Shown: positions 31,953 through 41,216 of the stretch, in pieces | Position numbering within the stretch: position 1 is the first letter of the stretch | How the letters are laid out: each line of letters begins with the position of its first letter | DNA from: Candidatus Allofournierella merdavium | GTDB lineage: Bacteria; Bacillota; Clostridia; Oscillospirales; Ruminococcaceae | Direction: 5' to 3' | DNA length: 64,000 nucleotides | NCBI GenBank assembly: GCA_019118765.1 | Contig: DWYI01000008.1 | Span: 1 to 64,000 of the forward strand | Translations under genes and position numbers: made by a program | Notes under the pieces: model-generated | What the model was told of the DNA's origin: nothing | The model's database searches: none | Seen by the model: only the letters and a program-made list of their open reading frames with translations

Positions 31953-33161
31953 ATGAAGAAGTTACTCGCTCTTGTCATGGCTGCGGCGATGGCTCTGTCT
32001 CTGGCTGCTTGCGGCGGCACCCCTGCCTCCACCAGCACCCCCGCCAGCGAGCCCGCCTCCGCCTCCACCCCTGCCAGCGAGCCCGCCAGCGAGCCCGCCC
32101 AGACCGAGACTGTCTCCGCCGACGACATCGAGGACAACATGACCAGCGCCGACGGCAAGTACCAGGTGGCCTTCGTCACCGACGTGGGCCAGCTGAAGGA
32201 CAAGTCCTTCAACCAGGGCACCTACGACGGCGTGAAGCTGTACGCCGCCGCCAACGGCCTGAGCTACAAGTACTACCAGCCCGCCAACGGCGATCAGGCC
32301 ACCGACGATGACCGCTACGACGCCATGAAGGCCGCCGTGGACAGCGGCGCCGAGGTCGTGGTGTGCGCCGGCTACCTGCAGGAGGCCGCTCTGAAGCGCG
32401 CCGCCATCGAGTTCCCTGACACCCCCTTCGTCTTCATCGACGGCTACCCCCTGACCGATGATGCGGGCAACACCCTGACCAACGTTGCCGGCATCGCCTT
32501 CCAGGAGGAGCAGGCCGGCTACCTGGCCGGCTTCGCCGCTGTGAAGGACGGCTTCACCAAGCTGGGCTTCTCCGGCGGCGGCGGCGGCACCAACGACGCC
32601 TGCTGCCGTTTCGGCTACGGTTATGTGCAGGGCGCCAACGCCGCTGCCTCTGAGTTGGGCATCACCGTCGACATGAACTACTCCTGGGAGTACGGCGCCA
32701 CCTTCCAGGCGTCCACCGAGCTGCAGACCATGATCAGCGGCTGGTACGCCAACGGCACTGAGATCGTCTTCGCCTGCGGCGGTTCCATGTTCCAGTCCAT
32801 CTCCGCCGCTGCCTCCGCCAACGACGGCTATGTGATCGGCGTGGACGTGGACCAGTCCGGCGAGTCTGACACCGTTGTCACCAGCGCCATGAAGGGCCTG
32901 AGCGACGCGGTGCAGTGGGCCGTGGCCAAGGTCTACGACGGCACCTTCAGCGAGATCGGCGGCAATGCCACCAGCCTGGGCGTGAAGGACAACGCCGTTG
33001 AGCTGCCCACCGCGGCCGACTCCTGGCGCTTCGAGACCTTCACCGTGGAGGAGTACGAGGCTCTGTATCAGCAGATGCTGGACGGCACCCTGGTGGTGGA
33101 CAACGACTTCTCCAAGCTGGAGACTACCGATTGGAGCAACCTGAACCTGAATGTGATCTGA
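31953..33161 (+). CDS. BMP/PnrA-type nucleoside-binding lipoprotein
   Basis: 402 aa from the ATG at 31953 after AAAAAGGAGAG. Signal peptide with lipobox LAAC, then a Pro/Ala/Ser/Thr linker built of repeated STPASEPAS units (about residues 24-50), then a BMP domain: VAFVTDVGQLKDKSFNQGTYDG, a marker sequence of the family, GGGGGTNDACCRFGYGYVQG, and VDVDQSGESDTVVTSAMKG. Binds purine/pyrimidine nucleosides outside the membrane and feeds the NupABC-type transporter encoded next. Confidence 0.93.
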   Translation: MKKLLALVMAAAMALSLAACGGTPASTSTPASEPASASTPASEPASEPAQTETVSADDIEDNMTSADGKYQVAFVTDVGQLKDKSFNQGTYDGVKLYAAANGLSYKYYQPANGDQATDDDRYDAMKAAVDSGAEVVVCAGYLQEAALKRAAIEFPDTPFVFIDGYPLTDDAGNTLTNVAGIAFQEEQAGYLAGFAAVKDGFTKLGFSGGGGGTNDACCRFGYGYVQGANAAASELGITVDMNYSWEYGATFQASTELQTMISGWYANGTEIVFACGGSMFQSISAAASANDGYVIGVDVDQSGESDTVVTSAMKGLSDAVQWAVAKVYDGTFSEIGGNATSLGVKDNAVELPTAADSWRFETFTVEEYEALYQQMLDGTLVVDNDFSKLETTDWSNLNLNVI

Positions 33162-33181
33162 TCGCACCCTTTGCAAATGCG

Positions 33182-33217
33182 CGGGGCGGAGGCTTTTGCC
33201 TCCGCCCCGTATTTTTT
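33182..33217 (+). terminator. Terminator after the BMP lipoprotein gene
   Basis: Perfect 12-bp stem (33182-33193 with 33198-33209, TTTT loop) and seven Ts. The binding protein is therefore expressed separately from the transporter core. Confidence 0.9.
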
Positions 33218-33249
33218 TCGCGCAAAGGGAGGGCGAACAGGAATATTTC

Positions 33250-33278
33250 TTGTGTTTTACCGGCCCATACGGTATAAT
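33250..33278 (+). promoter_or_regulatory. Promoter of the nucleoside transporter core genes
   Basis: TTGTGT (33250-33255), 17-base spacer, perfect TATAAT (33273-33278), 51 bases before the ATG. Confidence 0.82.
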
Positions 33279-33328
33279 AAAAACTGTTACAATCGCACAT
33301 TTTACGCGGAGGAGGCGGGACCAGAATC

Positions 33329-34873
33329 ATGCAAACTGAGAACATCATCGAGATGTTGCACATTACCAAAGAGTTCCCCGGGATCATCGCCAACGACGAC
33401 ATCACCCTCCAGCTGCGGCGGGGCGAGATCCACGCCCTGCTGGGGGAGAACGGCGCGGGCAAATCCACGCTGATGAGCGTGCTGTTCGGCCTGTACCAGC
33501 CGGAGAAGGGCGAGATCCGCAAAAACGGCGAAGTGGTGAAGATCAACAATCCCAACGACGCCACAGCCCTGGGCATCGGCATGGTGCACCAGCACTTCAA
33601 GCTGATCGACGTGTTCACCGTGCTGGACAACATCATCCTGGGCGCCGAGACCACCCGCCTGGGCTTTTTGCAGAAGAAGGCGGCCCGGGAGAAGGTGCAG
33701 GCCCTCAGCGAAAAGTACGGCCTGAAGGTGGACCTGGACGCAAAGGTGGAGGACATCACCGTGGGGATGCAGCAGCGGGTGGAGATCCTCAAGATGCTCT
33801 ACCGCGACAATGAGATCCTGATCTTCGACGAGCCCACCGCCGTGCTCACCCCCCAGGAGATCGACGAGCTGATGAACACCATGCGGGAGTTCGTCAAGGA
33901 GGGCAAGAGCATCCTGTTCATCTCCCACAAGCTCAACGAGATCATGGCGGTGGCCGACCGGGTCACGGTGCTGCGCAAGGGCAAGTACATCGGCACCGTG
34001 AACACCGCCGAGACGGACAAGCAGTCCCTCTCCAACATGATGGTGGGCCGCCCCGTGCAGCTGGAAGTGGTCAAGGAGCCCGCCAAGCCCGGCGATGTGG
34101 TGCTTCAGGTGGAAGGCTTCACCATGCCCGGCAAGAGCGGCCACAAGCACAACGCGGTGAACAACGTGAGTTTTGAGGTGCGCGCGGGCGAGATCGTCTG
34201 CATCGCCGGCATCGACGGCAACGGCCAGACCGAGTTCATCCACGGCCTCACCGGGCTGGACAAGGCCAGCGGCGGCCGCATCACCCTGTGCGGCCGCGAC
34301 ATCACCCACGCCTCCATCCGCAGCCGCGGCCAGAATATGAGCCACATCCCCGAGGACCGCCACAAGCACGGCCTGGTGCTGGATTTCACGCTGGAGCAGA
34401 ACATGGTGCTCCAGACCTACCGGGAGCCCCGCTTTGAGCATTTCGGCTTCATCGACAACGGCGCGGTGCGCGCCTACGCCGAAAAACTCATCAAGCAGTA
34501 CGACGTGCGCAGCGGCCAGGGCCCCGTGACCATCGCCCGCAGTATGTCCGGCGGCAACCAGCAGAAGGCCATCATCGCCCGCGAGCTGGACCGCCAGAAG
34601 CCCCTGGTGGTGGCGGTGCAGCCCACCCGCGGCCTGGACGTGGGCGCCATCGAGTACATCCACGGTCAGCTGGTGGCCCAGCGGGACGCCGGCAAGGCGG
34701 TGCTGCTGGTCAGCCTGGAGCTGGACGAGGTGATGAGCCTGTCCGACCGCATCCTGGTGATGTACGAGGGTGAGATCGTGGGCGAATTGGATCCCAAGGC
34801 CACCACCGTGCAGGAGCTGGGCCTCTACATGGCCGGCGCGAAACGAATGAAGAAGGAGGGGGAGAGCGCATGA
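33329..34873 (+). CDS. Nucleoside ABC transporter ATP-binding protein (NupA/YufO type)
   Basis: 514 aa with two fused ABC domains, as in sugar/nucleoside CUT2-like ATPases. Domain 1: Walker A GENGAGKS (about residues 40-47), [16 protein letters not shown], signature VGMQQRVEI, Walker [11 protein letters not shown]. Domain 2: IDGNGQTEF in place of a canonical Walker [39 protein letters not shown]. The degenerate second site is normal for the family. Overlaps the permease gene by four bases. Energises nucleoside import. Confidence 0.93.
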   Translation: MQTENIIEMLHITKEFPGIIANDDITLQLRRGEIHALLGENGAGKSTLMSVLFGLYQPEKGEIRKNGEVVKINNPNDATALGIGMVHQHFKLIDVFTVLDNIILGAETTRLGFLQKKAAREKVQALSEKYGLKVDLDAKVEDITVGMQQRVEILKMLYRDNEILIFDEPTAVLTPQEIDELMNTMREFVKEGKSILFISHKLNEIMAVADRVTVLRKGKYIGTVNTAETDKQSLSNMMVGRPVQLEVVKEPAKPGDVVLQVEGFTMPGKSGHKHNAVNNVSFEVRAGEIVCIAGIDGNGQTEFIHGLTGLDKASGGRITLCGRDITHASIRSRGQNMSHIPEDRHKHGLVLDFTLEQNMVLQTYREPRFEHFGFIDNGAVRAYAEKLIKQYDVRSGQGPVTIARSMSGGNQQKAIIARELDRQKPLVVAVQPTRGLDVGAIEYIHGQLVAQRDAGKAVLLVSLELDEVMSLSDRILVMYEGEIVGELDPKATTVQELGLYMAGAKRMKKEGESA

Positions 34874-36108
34874 ACGGAGGGCTTTCAAAGCTTTGGCAGA
34901 AAGACGGCACCAAGTCGGTGCTTGCCTCTCTGATCTCCATCCTGATCGGCATGGCCGTGGGCGGCGTCATCATCCTGGTGGTGGGCCTGGGCAACAAGAA
35001 CCTGGGCGCCACCGGCGCCTGGGAGGGCATCCGCCTGGTGTTCGGCGGCCTGTTCAGCACCGGCCGCAACGCCGCCGGCCAGCTGACCTTCGGCTTCAAC
35101 TCCACCAGCGTGGGCAATATGCTCTTCCGCGCCACCCCGCTGATCCTCACCGGCCTGTCGGTGGCGGTGGCCTTCAAGACCGGCCTGTTCAACATCGGCG
35201 CGCCCGGTCAGTACCTGATGGGCACCGCCGCCACCCTGATGCTGGCGCTGGGCATCCCCACCGAGGTGGTGCCCGCCCCGCTGGTCTGGCTCATCGCCTT
35301 TTTGGGCGGTATGCTGGCGGGCGCGGCCTGGGGCTGCCTGCCCGGCCTGGTCAAGGCATTCCTCAACATCAACGAGGTGCTGGCCTGCATCATGACCAAC
35401 TGGATCGCCGCCAACCTTGTGACCTGGATGTTCGACGGCAGCGACTTCCGCAACCTGGTGGAGAACACCAAGAGCGGCTACATCTACAAGACCAGCTACA
35501 ACGGCGTGCAGACCGCAAAGCTGGGGCTGGACAAGCTGTTCCCCAATTCCCAGGTGAACGGCGGCATCCTGGTGGCCATCGTCATCGCCATCCTGGTGTA
35601 TGTGCTGATGAACAAGACCATCCTGGGCTATGAGCTCAAAGCCTGCGGCGCCAACCGCCACGCGGCCCGCTACGCCGGCATCAACGACAAGCGCAACATC
35701 GTGCTGAGCATGGCCATCGCCGGCGCGCTGTCCGGCGCGGCCGCCTCCCTCTATTACCTCTCCGGCAACACCGAGTTCTTCTGGTCCACCTACCAGAGCC
35801 TGCCCGCCACCGGCTTCAACGGCATCCCCGTGGCCCTGCTGGCGGCCAGCAACCCCATCGGCGTCATCTTCACCGGCTGCTTCATGTCTATGCTGGACAT
35901 CGTGGGCCTGCAGCTGACCAACCTCACCGCCTACAACGAGTACATCACCGACGTCATCATCGCGGTGATTGTCTACCTCAGCGCCTTCTCGCTGGTCATC
36001 AAGCTGTGGCTCAGCGGCCGCGGCAAGAAGCACAAGGCGGCCGCTGCCGCCGAGCCGGCCCCCGCGCCGGCGGACGCCGGAGACGCGAAAGGAGGCGAGG
36101 CGAAATGA
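34870..36108 (+). CDS. Nucleoside ABC transporter permease (NupB/YufP type)
   Basis: 412 aa, about ten hydrophobic helices. Family features include VAFKTGLFNIGAPGQYLMG (about residues 98-116), INEVLACIMTNW (about 172-183) and GANRHAARYAGIN. The C-terminus has a low-complexity Ala/Pro/Glu tail (KKHKAAAAAEPAPAPADAGDAKGGE), unusual for a permease. First of two permeases; ATGA overlaps at both ends couple translation. Confidence 0.92.
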   Translation: MNGGLSKLWQKDGTKSVLASLISILIGMAVGGVIILVVGLGNKNLGATGAWEGIRLVFGGLFSTGRNAAGQLTFGFNSTSVGNMLFRATPLILTGLSVAVAFKTGLFNIGAPGQYLMGTAATLMLALGIPTEVVPAPLVWLIAFLGGMLAGAAWGCLPGLVKAFLNINEVLACIMTNWIAANLVTWMFDGSDFRNLVENTKSGYIYKTSYNGVQTAKLGLDKLFPNSQVNGGILVAIVIAILVYVLMNKTILGYELKACGANRHAARYAGINDKRNIVLSMAIAGALSGAAASLYYLSGNTEFFWSTYQSLPATGFNGIPVALLAASNPIGVIFTGCFMSMLDIVGLQLTNLTAYNEYITDVIIAVIVYLSAFSLVIKLWLSGRGKKHKAAAAAEPAPAPADAGDAKGGEAK

Positions 36109-37136
36109 CCTTTCTGATCCAACAGACCCTGATTTATGCCGTGCCGCTGATGATCGTGGCGCTGGCCGGCGTTTTCGCCGAGCGCAGCGGCATCATCAAC
36201 CTGGCGCTGGAAGGCATCATGATCTTCGGCGCCTTCATCGGCGTGCTGTTCGTCAACCTCACCCAGAAGGCGGGCACCTTTGCCGAGGCCAAGGCCGCCG
36301 GCGACTGGGTGGCTTTGCAGGGCTTCATGGTGCTGGCCATGCTGGTGGCGGCCATCATGGGCGCTGTGTTCTCGCTGCTGCTCTCCTTCGCCTCGGTGAA
36401 CCTCAAGGCGGACCAGACCATCGGCGGCACCGCGCTGAACCTGCTGGCCCCCGCGCTGGTGCTCTTCTTCATCCGCATCATCGCCAACCAGAACACCCTG
36501 CAGATGGCCGAGGGCGACTCCGCCAGCTGGTTCATGATCAAAAAGAGCTTCTTCGGCTATGGCCGCAGCGATGAGATGGGCTTCTTCGGCAGCACCTTCA
36601 TCGACAAGACCTACCTTGCCACCTACATCTGCATTTTGCTGTTCATCCTGCTGTCCGTCCTGCTTTACAAGACCCGCTTCGGCCTGCGGCTGCGCAGCTG
36701 CGGCGAGAACCCCCAGGCGGCGGACTCCCTGGGCATCAACGTCTATGTGATGCGCTACGCCGGCACCACCATCTCCGGTGCGCTGGCCGGCATGGGCGGC
36801 TTCGTCTACGCCCTCACCACCGCCAACTGCGCCTCCACCGGCGACGTGGCCGGCTTCGGCTTTTTGGCCCTGGCCGTGATGATCTTCGGCAACTGGAAGC
36901 CGCTGAACATCGCCTGCTCGGCGCTGCTGTTCGGCCTGTTCAAGTGCATCGCCGCCTCCTACGCCAGCATCGACATCAACGGCGACGGCGTGTTCCTGCT
37001 GGCGGATGTGGGCATCAGCCCCCACTTCTACCGGATGCTGCCCTACCTCATCACCCTGGTGGTGCTGGCCTTCACCAGCAAGAAGAGCCGCGCCCCCAAG
37101 GCGGAGGGCGTCCCCTACGACAAGAGCACCCGCTGA
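36105..37136 (+). CDS. Nucleoside ABC transporter permease (NupC/YufQ type)
   Basis: 343 aa from the ATG at 36105 (ATGA overlap with the preceding stop, GGAGGCGAGG upstream). Hydrophobic throughout; signature FAERSGIINLALEGIMIFGAF (about residues 21-41) and LRSCGENPQAADSLGINVYVMRYAG, the internal ATPase-contact region. Completes the ATPase/permease/permease core. Longer versions starting at 36006 overlap the previous gene extensively and are unlikely. Confidence 0.92.
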   Translation: MTFLIQQTLIYAVPLMIVALAGVFAERSGIINLALEGIMIFGAFIGVLFVNLTQKAGTFAEAKAAGDWVALQGFMVLAMLVAAIMGAVFSLLLSFASVNLKADQTIGGTALNLLAPALVLFFIRIIANQNTLQMAEGDSASWFMIKKSFFGYGRSDEMGFFGSTFIDKTYLATYICILLFILLSVLLYKTRFGLRLRSCGENPQAADSLGINVYVMRYAGTTISGALAGMGGFVYALTTANCASTGDVAGFGFLALAVMIFGNWKPLNIACSALLFGLFKCIAASYASIDINGDGVFLLADVGISPHFYRMLPYLITLVVLAFTSKKSRAPKAEGVPYDKSTR

Positions 37137-37163
37137 GGGCGGCTTGTCAATAGCGCTTCCCCA

Positions 37164-37205
37164 GGGGGCCGGCCGGGCCGCAAGGCCCGGCCGGCCCCCT
37201 TTTTG
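37164..37205 (+). terminator. Terminator of the nucleoside transporter operon
   Basis: Perfect 16-bp GC stem (37164-37179 with 37184-37199, 4-nt loop) followed by TTTTT. Confidence 0.92.
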
Positions 37206-37457
37206 TAATGACCCGCGGTGACCGCCTGCCTGTTTCAGCCGACGGGGACACCTTTTCGTCATGAAGAAAGGGCGGGAGGTTTCGCATGCGGCAGCTGCCC
37301 GCCGCCGTGCCCCGTCTTCTGTCGCGCGGGGCCGTCGCTTGCCGTCTTGCCGCCCTGCGGACCGGCGCCTTGCCTGCCCAGGATCATGCCCGCTTGCCGG
37401 TCCCCTTGTCCTGCGGCACTGCCCTGCGCGATGAAGGCGCCTGCGCCCAATAAAAAA
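37206..37457. other. Intergenic stretch without a gene
   Basis: 252 bases of GC-rich sequence after the transporter terminator. A long rightward frame from 37218 runs through the next promoter and has no ribosome site. Nothing supported here. Confidence 0.6.
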
Positions 37458-37521
37458 TGTCAAAAGCTCTTGACATACGCTGCGCCCCGTGTTATGCTGA
37501 TGATGTCAAAAAGATTTGACA
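37458..37521 (+). promoter_or_regulatory. Promoter flanked by twin palindromic operators
   Basis: A near-consensus promoter, TTGACA (37470-37475), 17 bases, TATGCT (37493-37498). Two copies of the palindrome TGTCAA-N6-TTGACA flank it: operator 1 at 37458-37475 overlaps the -35 box and operator 2 at 37504-37521 covers the predicted start. Their centres are 46 bp apart. The XRE-type regulator encoded second in this operon is the obvious candidate ligand, giving autorepression. Confidence 0.85.
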
Positions 37522-37542
37522 TTTTAAAAAGGAGGCAGCGCA

Positions 37543-37878
37543 ATGGACCCTGTAACGCAAGGCATGTTCACGGTGGAAAACTTTCTTCTGATTTTGTTCG
37601 GGCTTTTTCTGCTGGGCAGCATCGCCCTGGACATCGGGATGGTGGTGTCGCTGGTGCGCCAGGGAGACGAGCGCCGCCAGCTCATCGTCTGGAAGGCGGG
37701 GGCTTTCACCCTGCTGGTCACGGTGCTGACCCAGATCTTCGACGTGGTGGAGGCGGTGGTGCGGGCGCAGAAGCTGCAGTCCAACCCATTTATCGACCTC
37801 AGCGTCACCGCGATGACCTACTTCGTGGTGCTGCTGGTGTTAAAGAAACGGTACGGTGATTTCGAACGTGGAAAATAA
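37543..37878 (+). CDS. Small membrane protein partner of an XRE regulator
   Basis: 111 aa, three hydrophobic helices (LLILFGLFLLGSIALDIGMVVSLV; AFTLLVTVLTQIFDVVEAVV; TAMTYFVVLLVLKKRYG). It resembles the DUF2178-like/YozG-neighbour membrane proteins often paired with a small helix-turn-helix regulator in Firmicutes, but I do not assign a family. Strong AAAGGAGG site. Its last 11 bases overlap the regulator. May sense the membrane or antagonise the regulator. Confidence 0.8.
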   Translation: MDPVTQGMFTVENFLLILFGLFLLGSIALDIGMVVSLVRQGDERRQLIVWKAGAFTLLVTVLTQIFDVVEAVVRAQKLQSNPFIDLSVTAMTYFVVLLVLKKRYGDFERGK

Positions 37879-38059
37879 GATCCGCCAGATGCGCCGGAAA
37901 AAGGGCCTTTTGCAGGAACAGCTGGCCAAAAAGTGCGGCGTATCCCGCCAGACCATCAACGCCATCGAGAACAACAAATACGACCCCACCCTGGCGCTGG
38001 CCTTCAAGCTGGCGCAGGAGCTGGGCACCACCGTGGACGAACTGTTCACGCCGGGCTGA
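37868..38059 (+). CDS. Small XRE/Cro-type transcriptional regulator
   Basis: 63 aa from the GTG at 37868 (MENKIRQMRRKKGLLQEQLAKKCG); a GTG at 37856 is the alternative. Compact helix-turn-helix: LLQEQLAKKCGVSRQTINAIENNKYDPTLALAFKLAQELGTTVDELF, the YozG/HTH_3 type. Overlaps the membrane-protein gene, so translation is coupled. Its TGA lies inside the stem of the terminator. Likely binds TGTCAA-N6-TTGACA upstream of its own operon. Confidence 0.87.
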   Translation: MENKIRQMRRKKGLLQEQLAKKCGVSRQTINAIENNKYDPTLALAFKLAQELGTTVDELFTPG

Positions 38060-38079
38060 TGTTTCAGCCCGGCTTTTTT
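38050..38079 (+). terminator. Terminator overlapping the regulator stop codon
   Basis: Perfect 10-bp stem (38050-38059 with 38064-38073) and TTTTTT. The remaining gap to 38361 is GC-rich and contains nothing that I can support. Confidence 0.88.
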
Positions 38080-38361
38080 GCCGTCATGGGTCGTTTTCCG
38101 GGGGCTGGTCCCGTCCGGGCCCGTTTCAGCGCCCGGACGTGTGTGCCGCCGGCCCCCCCCTTCGCGCGTCCCGGGCGAAGGAGGGGGCTCCACCGCCCGC
38201 CTGGCCTGTGACCTCCGCTTCACCCCGCCGCCATCCGCCAAAACGCGCTGCCTGCCGCCGCGCTGCGACCTTTTCCCTCTGGCGGGTCCGCTGCTGTTCC
38301 GCCGTGCCGTTTCCCCGCAGCCACGGGATTTGAACGGAATTTAAATTTTGTGTGAAACCTC

Positions 38362-38390
38362 TTGCAATTTTATGCAAAACGCGTTATAGT
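38362..38390 (+). promoter_or_regulatory. htpG promoter
   Basis: TTGCAA (38362-38367), 17-base spacer, TATAGT (38385-38390), with the CIRCE operator three bases downstream. Confidence 0.85.
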
Positions 38391-38393
38391 TAA

Positions 38394-38420
38394 TTAGCAC
38401 TCTTAAATAGAGAGTGCTAA
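38394..38420. promoter_or_regulatory. CIRCE operator (HrcA binding site)
   Basis: Perfect TTAGCACTC (38394-38402), nine-base spacer, GAGTGCTAA (38412-38420), the canonical CIRCE element. It spans the transcription start of htpG, so HrcA should repress this gene until heat or misfolding stress. Confidence 0.96.
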
Positions 38421-38461
38421 AACGTATCACGCAAGATTTGATATAAAGGGAGCGAACACAC

Positions 38462-40381
38462 ATGGCAGTAAAACAATTCAAGGCCGAGAGCAAAAAGCTG
38501 CTGGATCTGATGATCAACAGCATCTACTCCAACAAGGAGATTTTCCTGCGGGAGCTCATCAGCAACGCCAGCGACGCCATCGATAAGCTCTATTTCAAAA
38601 GCCTCACCGATCACACCGTGTCCAGCCGCAAGGAGGACTACAAGATCCAGCTGGCGCTGGATAAGGCCAGCCGCACCATCACCCTCACCGACAACGGCAT
38701 CGGCATGACCAAGGAGGAGTTGGAAAAGAACCTGGGCACCATCGCCCGCAGCGGCAGCTTTGACTTCAAAAAGGAAAATAAGGCCGATGACATCGACATC
38801 ATCGGCCAGTTCGGCGTGGGCTTCTATTCCGCCTTCATGGTGGCCAGTCGGGTCACGGTGATCAGCCGTGCCTTCGGCAGCGACACCGCCTGGAAGTGGG
38901 AGAGCAAGGGCGCCGAGGGCTACACCATCACCGAGGCCGACAAGCCGGAGGTGGGCACCCAGGTCATCCTGGTCATCAAGGAGAACACCCCCGAGGAGAA
39001 CTATGACCGCTTTTTGGACGAGTACACCCTGGTGGGCATCGTGAAGAAGTACAGCGACTATGTGCGCTACCCCATCCAGATGTACCGGGAGAAGACCCGC
39101 CAGAAGGAAAAGCCCGCCGACGCCGGGGAGGATTACACCCCCGAGTACGAGACCTACACCGAGCTGGAGACGCTGAACAGCATGGTGCCGCTGTGGAAGC
39201 GGGCCAAAGGCGAGGTGACGGACGAGGAGTACAACCAGTTCTACAAGGATAAATTCTACGACTACACCGACCCCGCCCGGGTGATCGTGAGCCGCACCGA
39301 GGGCACCGCCACCTACAATGCCCTGTTGTTCATCCCGGGCCGCGCGCCCTACGACTACTACACCCGCGAGTATGAGAAGGGCCTGCAGCTGTACGCCAGC
39401 GGTGTGCTCATCATGGACAAGTGCGCGGACCTGTTGCCCGACCACTTCAGCTTCGTCAAGGGCGTGGTGGACAGCCAGGACCTCTCTCTGAACATCAGCC
39501 GTGAGATGCTCCAGCAGGACGGGCGGCTCAAGCTTATCCGCACCAGCCTGGAAAAGAAGATCAAGAACGAGCTCACCGCCATGAAGAACAACGACCGGGA
39601 GAAGTACGAGGAGTTCTTCAAGAATTTTGGCCGCCAGCTGAAATACGGCTGCTACGCCGACTACGGCATGCACGCCGACCTGCTGAAGGACCTGCTGCTC
39701 TTCTACAGCGCCCGGGAGAAGAAGATGGTCACCCTGGCGGAGTATGTGGAGAAGATGGGCGAGGGCCAGAAGTACATCTACTACGCCGCCGGCGACTCGG
39801 CGGACCGGCTGGCCAAGCTGCCCGCCGCCGAACTGGTGCTGGAGAAGGGCTTTGACGTGCTGCTGCTCACCGAGGACGTGGACGAATTCTGCCTGCAGAT
39901 GCTGCGCCGCTACGGCGAGAAGGACGCCGAGAAGGAGTTCAAGAACGTCTCCTCCGGCGACCTGGGTCTCGAGACCGAGGAGGAGAAGAAGGCCGCCGAG
40001 GAGAAGACCGAGGCCAACAAGCCCCTGTTCGACGCCATGAAGGCGGCGCTGGAGGGCAAGGTGGAGGCGGTGCGCCTGTCCACCCGGCTCAAGAGCCACC
40101 CGGTGTGCCTGTCCAGCGAGGGGCCCCTGTCGCTGGAGATGGAAAAGGTGCTCTCCGCCATGCCCGGCGCGGCGGAAAACGCCCCCAAGAGCCAGAAGGT
40201 GCTGGAGATCAACGCCGACCATCCCATCTTCGCCACCCTGCAAGGCCTGCAGGAAAAGGGCGAGAGCGAGAAGCTGGGCAAGTACGCCCGCATCCTCTAC
40301 GACCAGGCCCTGCTCATCGAGGGCCTGCCCATCGAGGACCCCGTGGCCTACGCCCAGGCGGTGTGCGAGTTGATGCAGTAA
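38462..40381 (+). CDS. htpG: HSP90-family chaperone HtpG
   Basis: 639 aa, full-length bacterial HSP90. GHKL ATPase motifs: [16 protein letters not shown] (about residues 23-38), [10 protein letters not shown] (about 77-86) and [13 protein letters not shown] (about 115-127). The middle domain has the catalytic Arg region [14 protein letters not shown]. Cytosolic ATP-dependent chaperone. The ATG at 38462 follows GGGAGCG. Direct CIRCE control is unusual compared with Bacillus, where htpG belongs to another stress class. Confidence 0.96.
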   Translation: MAVKQFKAESKKLLDLMINSIYSNKEIFLRELISNASDAIDKLYFKSLTDHTVSSRKEDYKIQLALDKASRTITLTDNGIGMTKEELEKNLGTIARSGSFDFKKENKADDIDIIGQFGVGFYSAFMVASRVTVISRAFGSDTAWKWESKGAEGYTITEADKPEVGTQVILVIKENTPEENYDRFLDEYTLVGIVKKYSDYVRYPIQMYREKTRQKEKPADAGEDYTPEYETYTELETLNSMVPLWKRAKGEVTDEEYNQFYKDKFYDYTDPARVIVSRTEGTATYNALLFIPGRAPYDYYTREYEKGLQLYASGVLIMDKCADLLPDHFSFVKGVVDSQDLSLNISREMLQQDGRLKLIRTSLEKKIKNELTAMKNNDREKYEEFFKNFGRQLKYGCYADYGMHADLLKDLLLFYSAREKKMVTLAEYVEKMGEGQKYIYYAAGDSADRLAKLPAAELVLEKGFDVLLLTEDVDEFCLQMLRRYGEKDAEKEFKNVSSGDLGLETEEEKKAAEEKTEANKPLFDAMKAALEGKVEAVRLSTRLKSHPVCLSSEGPLSLEMEKVLSAMPGAAENAPKSQKVLEINADHPIFATLQGLQEKGESEKLGKYARILYDQALLIEGLPIEDPVAYAQAVCELMQ

Positions 40382-40397
40382 AAATGTTCCGCGCTGC

Positions 40398-40432
40398 GCG
40401 GGGCGGTCCCCTGGGGGCTGCCCCGCTTTTTT
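40398..40432 (+). terminator. htpG terminator
   Basis: 7-bp GC stem (40398-40404 with 40420-40426) with further inner pairing, then TTTTTT. Confidence 0.8.
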
Positions 40433-40491
40433 GCTTTTTGCCGCAAATGTGGCAAAAGCAGGGGCACGACGGGGCAAAATATGGTATACTG

Positions 40492-40500
40492 ATGTTGTGA
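40492..40500 (+). promoter_or_regulatory. Extended -10 promoter of the HdeD-like/CPBP/tadA/fabG genes
   Basis: ATGG followed by TATACT (40495-40500) gives an extended -10 box; no clear -35. Start codon at 40557. Confidence 0.55.
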
Positions 40501-40556
40501 AAAGCCATCAGATGCGGCGGGCAAGCCGCGCCGCAGGGGAAAGGACGGTCACAAAT

Positions 40557-41216
40557 ATGACACACATGAAAAAAGGGTTCCTGCTTTCGGCCCTGGCCCT
40601 CATGCTGCTGGGGCTGGCGCTGCTGCTCTGGCCGGAGGCCTCACTGCGCCTGGTGTGCTATCTCTTCGGCGCGGTGATCCTGCTGAAGGGCCTCTTGAGC
40701 ATCTGGGGCTATGTGCGGGCGGAGGAACGCTTCTTCTTTGATTATTTCGGCCTGGTGTTCGGCATCGCCGCCAGCGCCCTGGGGGTGTTTTTGCTGCTCC
40801 AGCCGGACACGGTGGTGTCGGTGCTGCCCATCCTGGTGGGCATCTACGTCATCGTGGACGCGGTGGTGCGGCTGCAATCCGCCTTTGAACTGCGGGCCAT
40901 GGGCTACGGCCGCTGGTGGGGTTTTCTGATCCTGGCGGGCCTGTCGGTGGCGCTGGGCGTGCTGATGGTGGTCAATCCCTTTGAGACGGTGCAGCTGCTG
41001 GTGATGGCCATCGGCGTCATCCTGCTGGTGGAGGGGGCGCTCAGCCTTATCAGCGCGGTGTACGCCGCCGTGCTGCTGCGGGGCCTGGAGCGCACCGCCC
41101 GGGATGCCGCCCGCCAGCTGGACAAACTGACCGAAGCGCTGGACGGCCGCGCCGCCCCCGGCGGGAATGAGGCTGTGGATGTGGATTACAAAGACGTCTC
41201 CGATGAGGACCGCTGA
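40557..41216 (+). CDS. HdeD/DUF308-like membrane protein
   Basis: 219 aa from the ATG at 40557 after AAGGAC; ATG 40566 is possible. Six hydrophobic helices in three pairs, the DUF308/HdeD repeat pattern (LLSALALMLLGLALLLWPEASLRLVCYLFGAVILLKG and two similar units), then an acidic cytosolic tail. HdeD is linked to acid tolerance in enterobacteria; function in Firmicutes is unknown. Its end overlaps the CPBP gene by 14 bases, so the four genes 40557-43321 are probably one transcript. Confidence 0.82.
   Translation: MTHMKKGFLLSALALMLLGLALLLWPEASLRLVCYLFGAVILLKGLLSIWGYVRAEERFFFDYFGLVFGIAASALGVFLLLQPDTVVSVLPILVGIYVIVDAVVRLQSAFELRAMGYGRWWGFLILAGLSVALGVLMVVNPFETVQLLVMAIGVILLVEGALSLISAVYAAVLLRGLERTARDAARQLDKLTEALDGRAAPGGNEAVDVDYKDVSDEDR

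Noticed and set aside
37218..37859. 213-codon frame after the nucleoside transporter
   Set aside because: No ribosome site, crosses a near-consensus promoter with two operators, and overlaps the membrane-protein gene in another frame.
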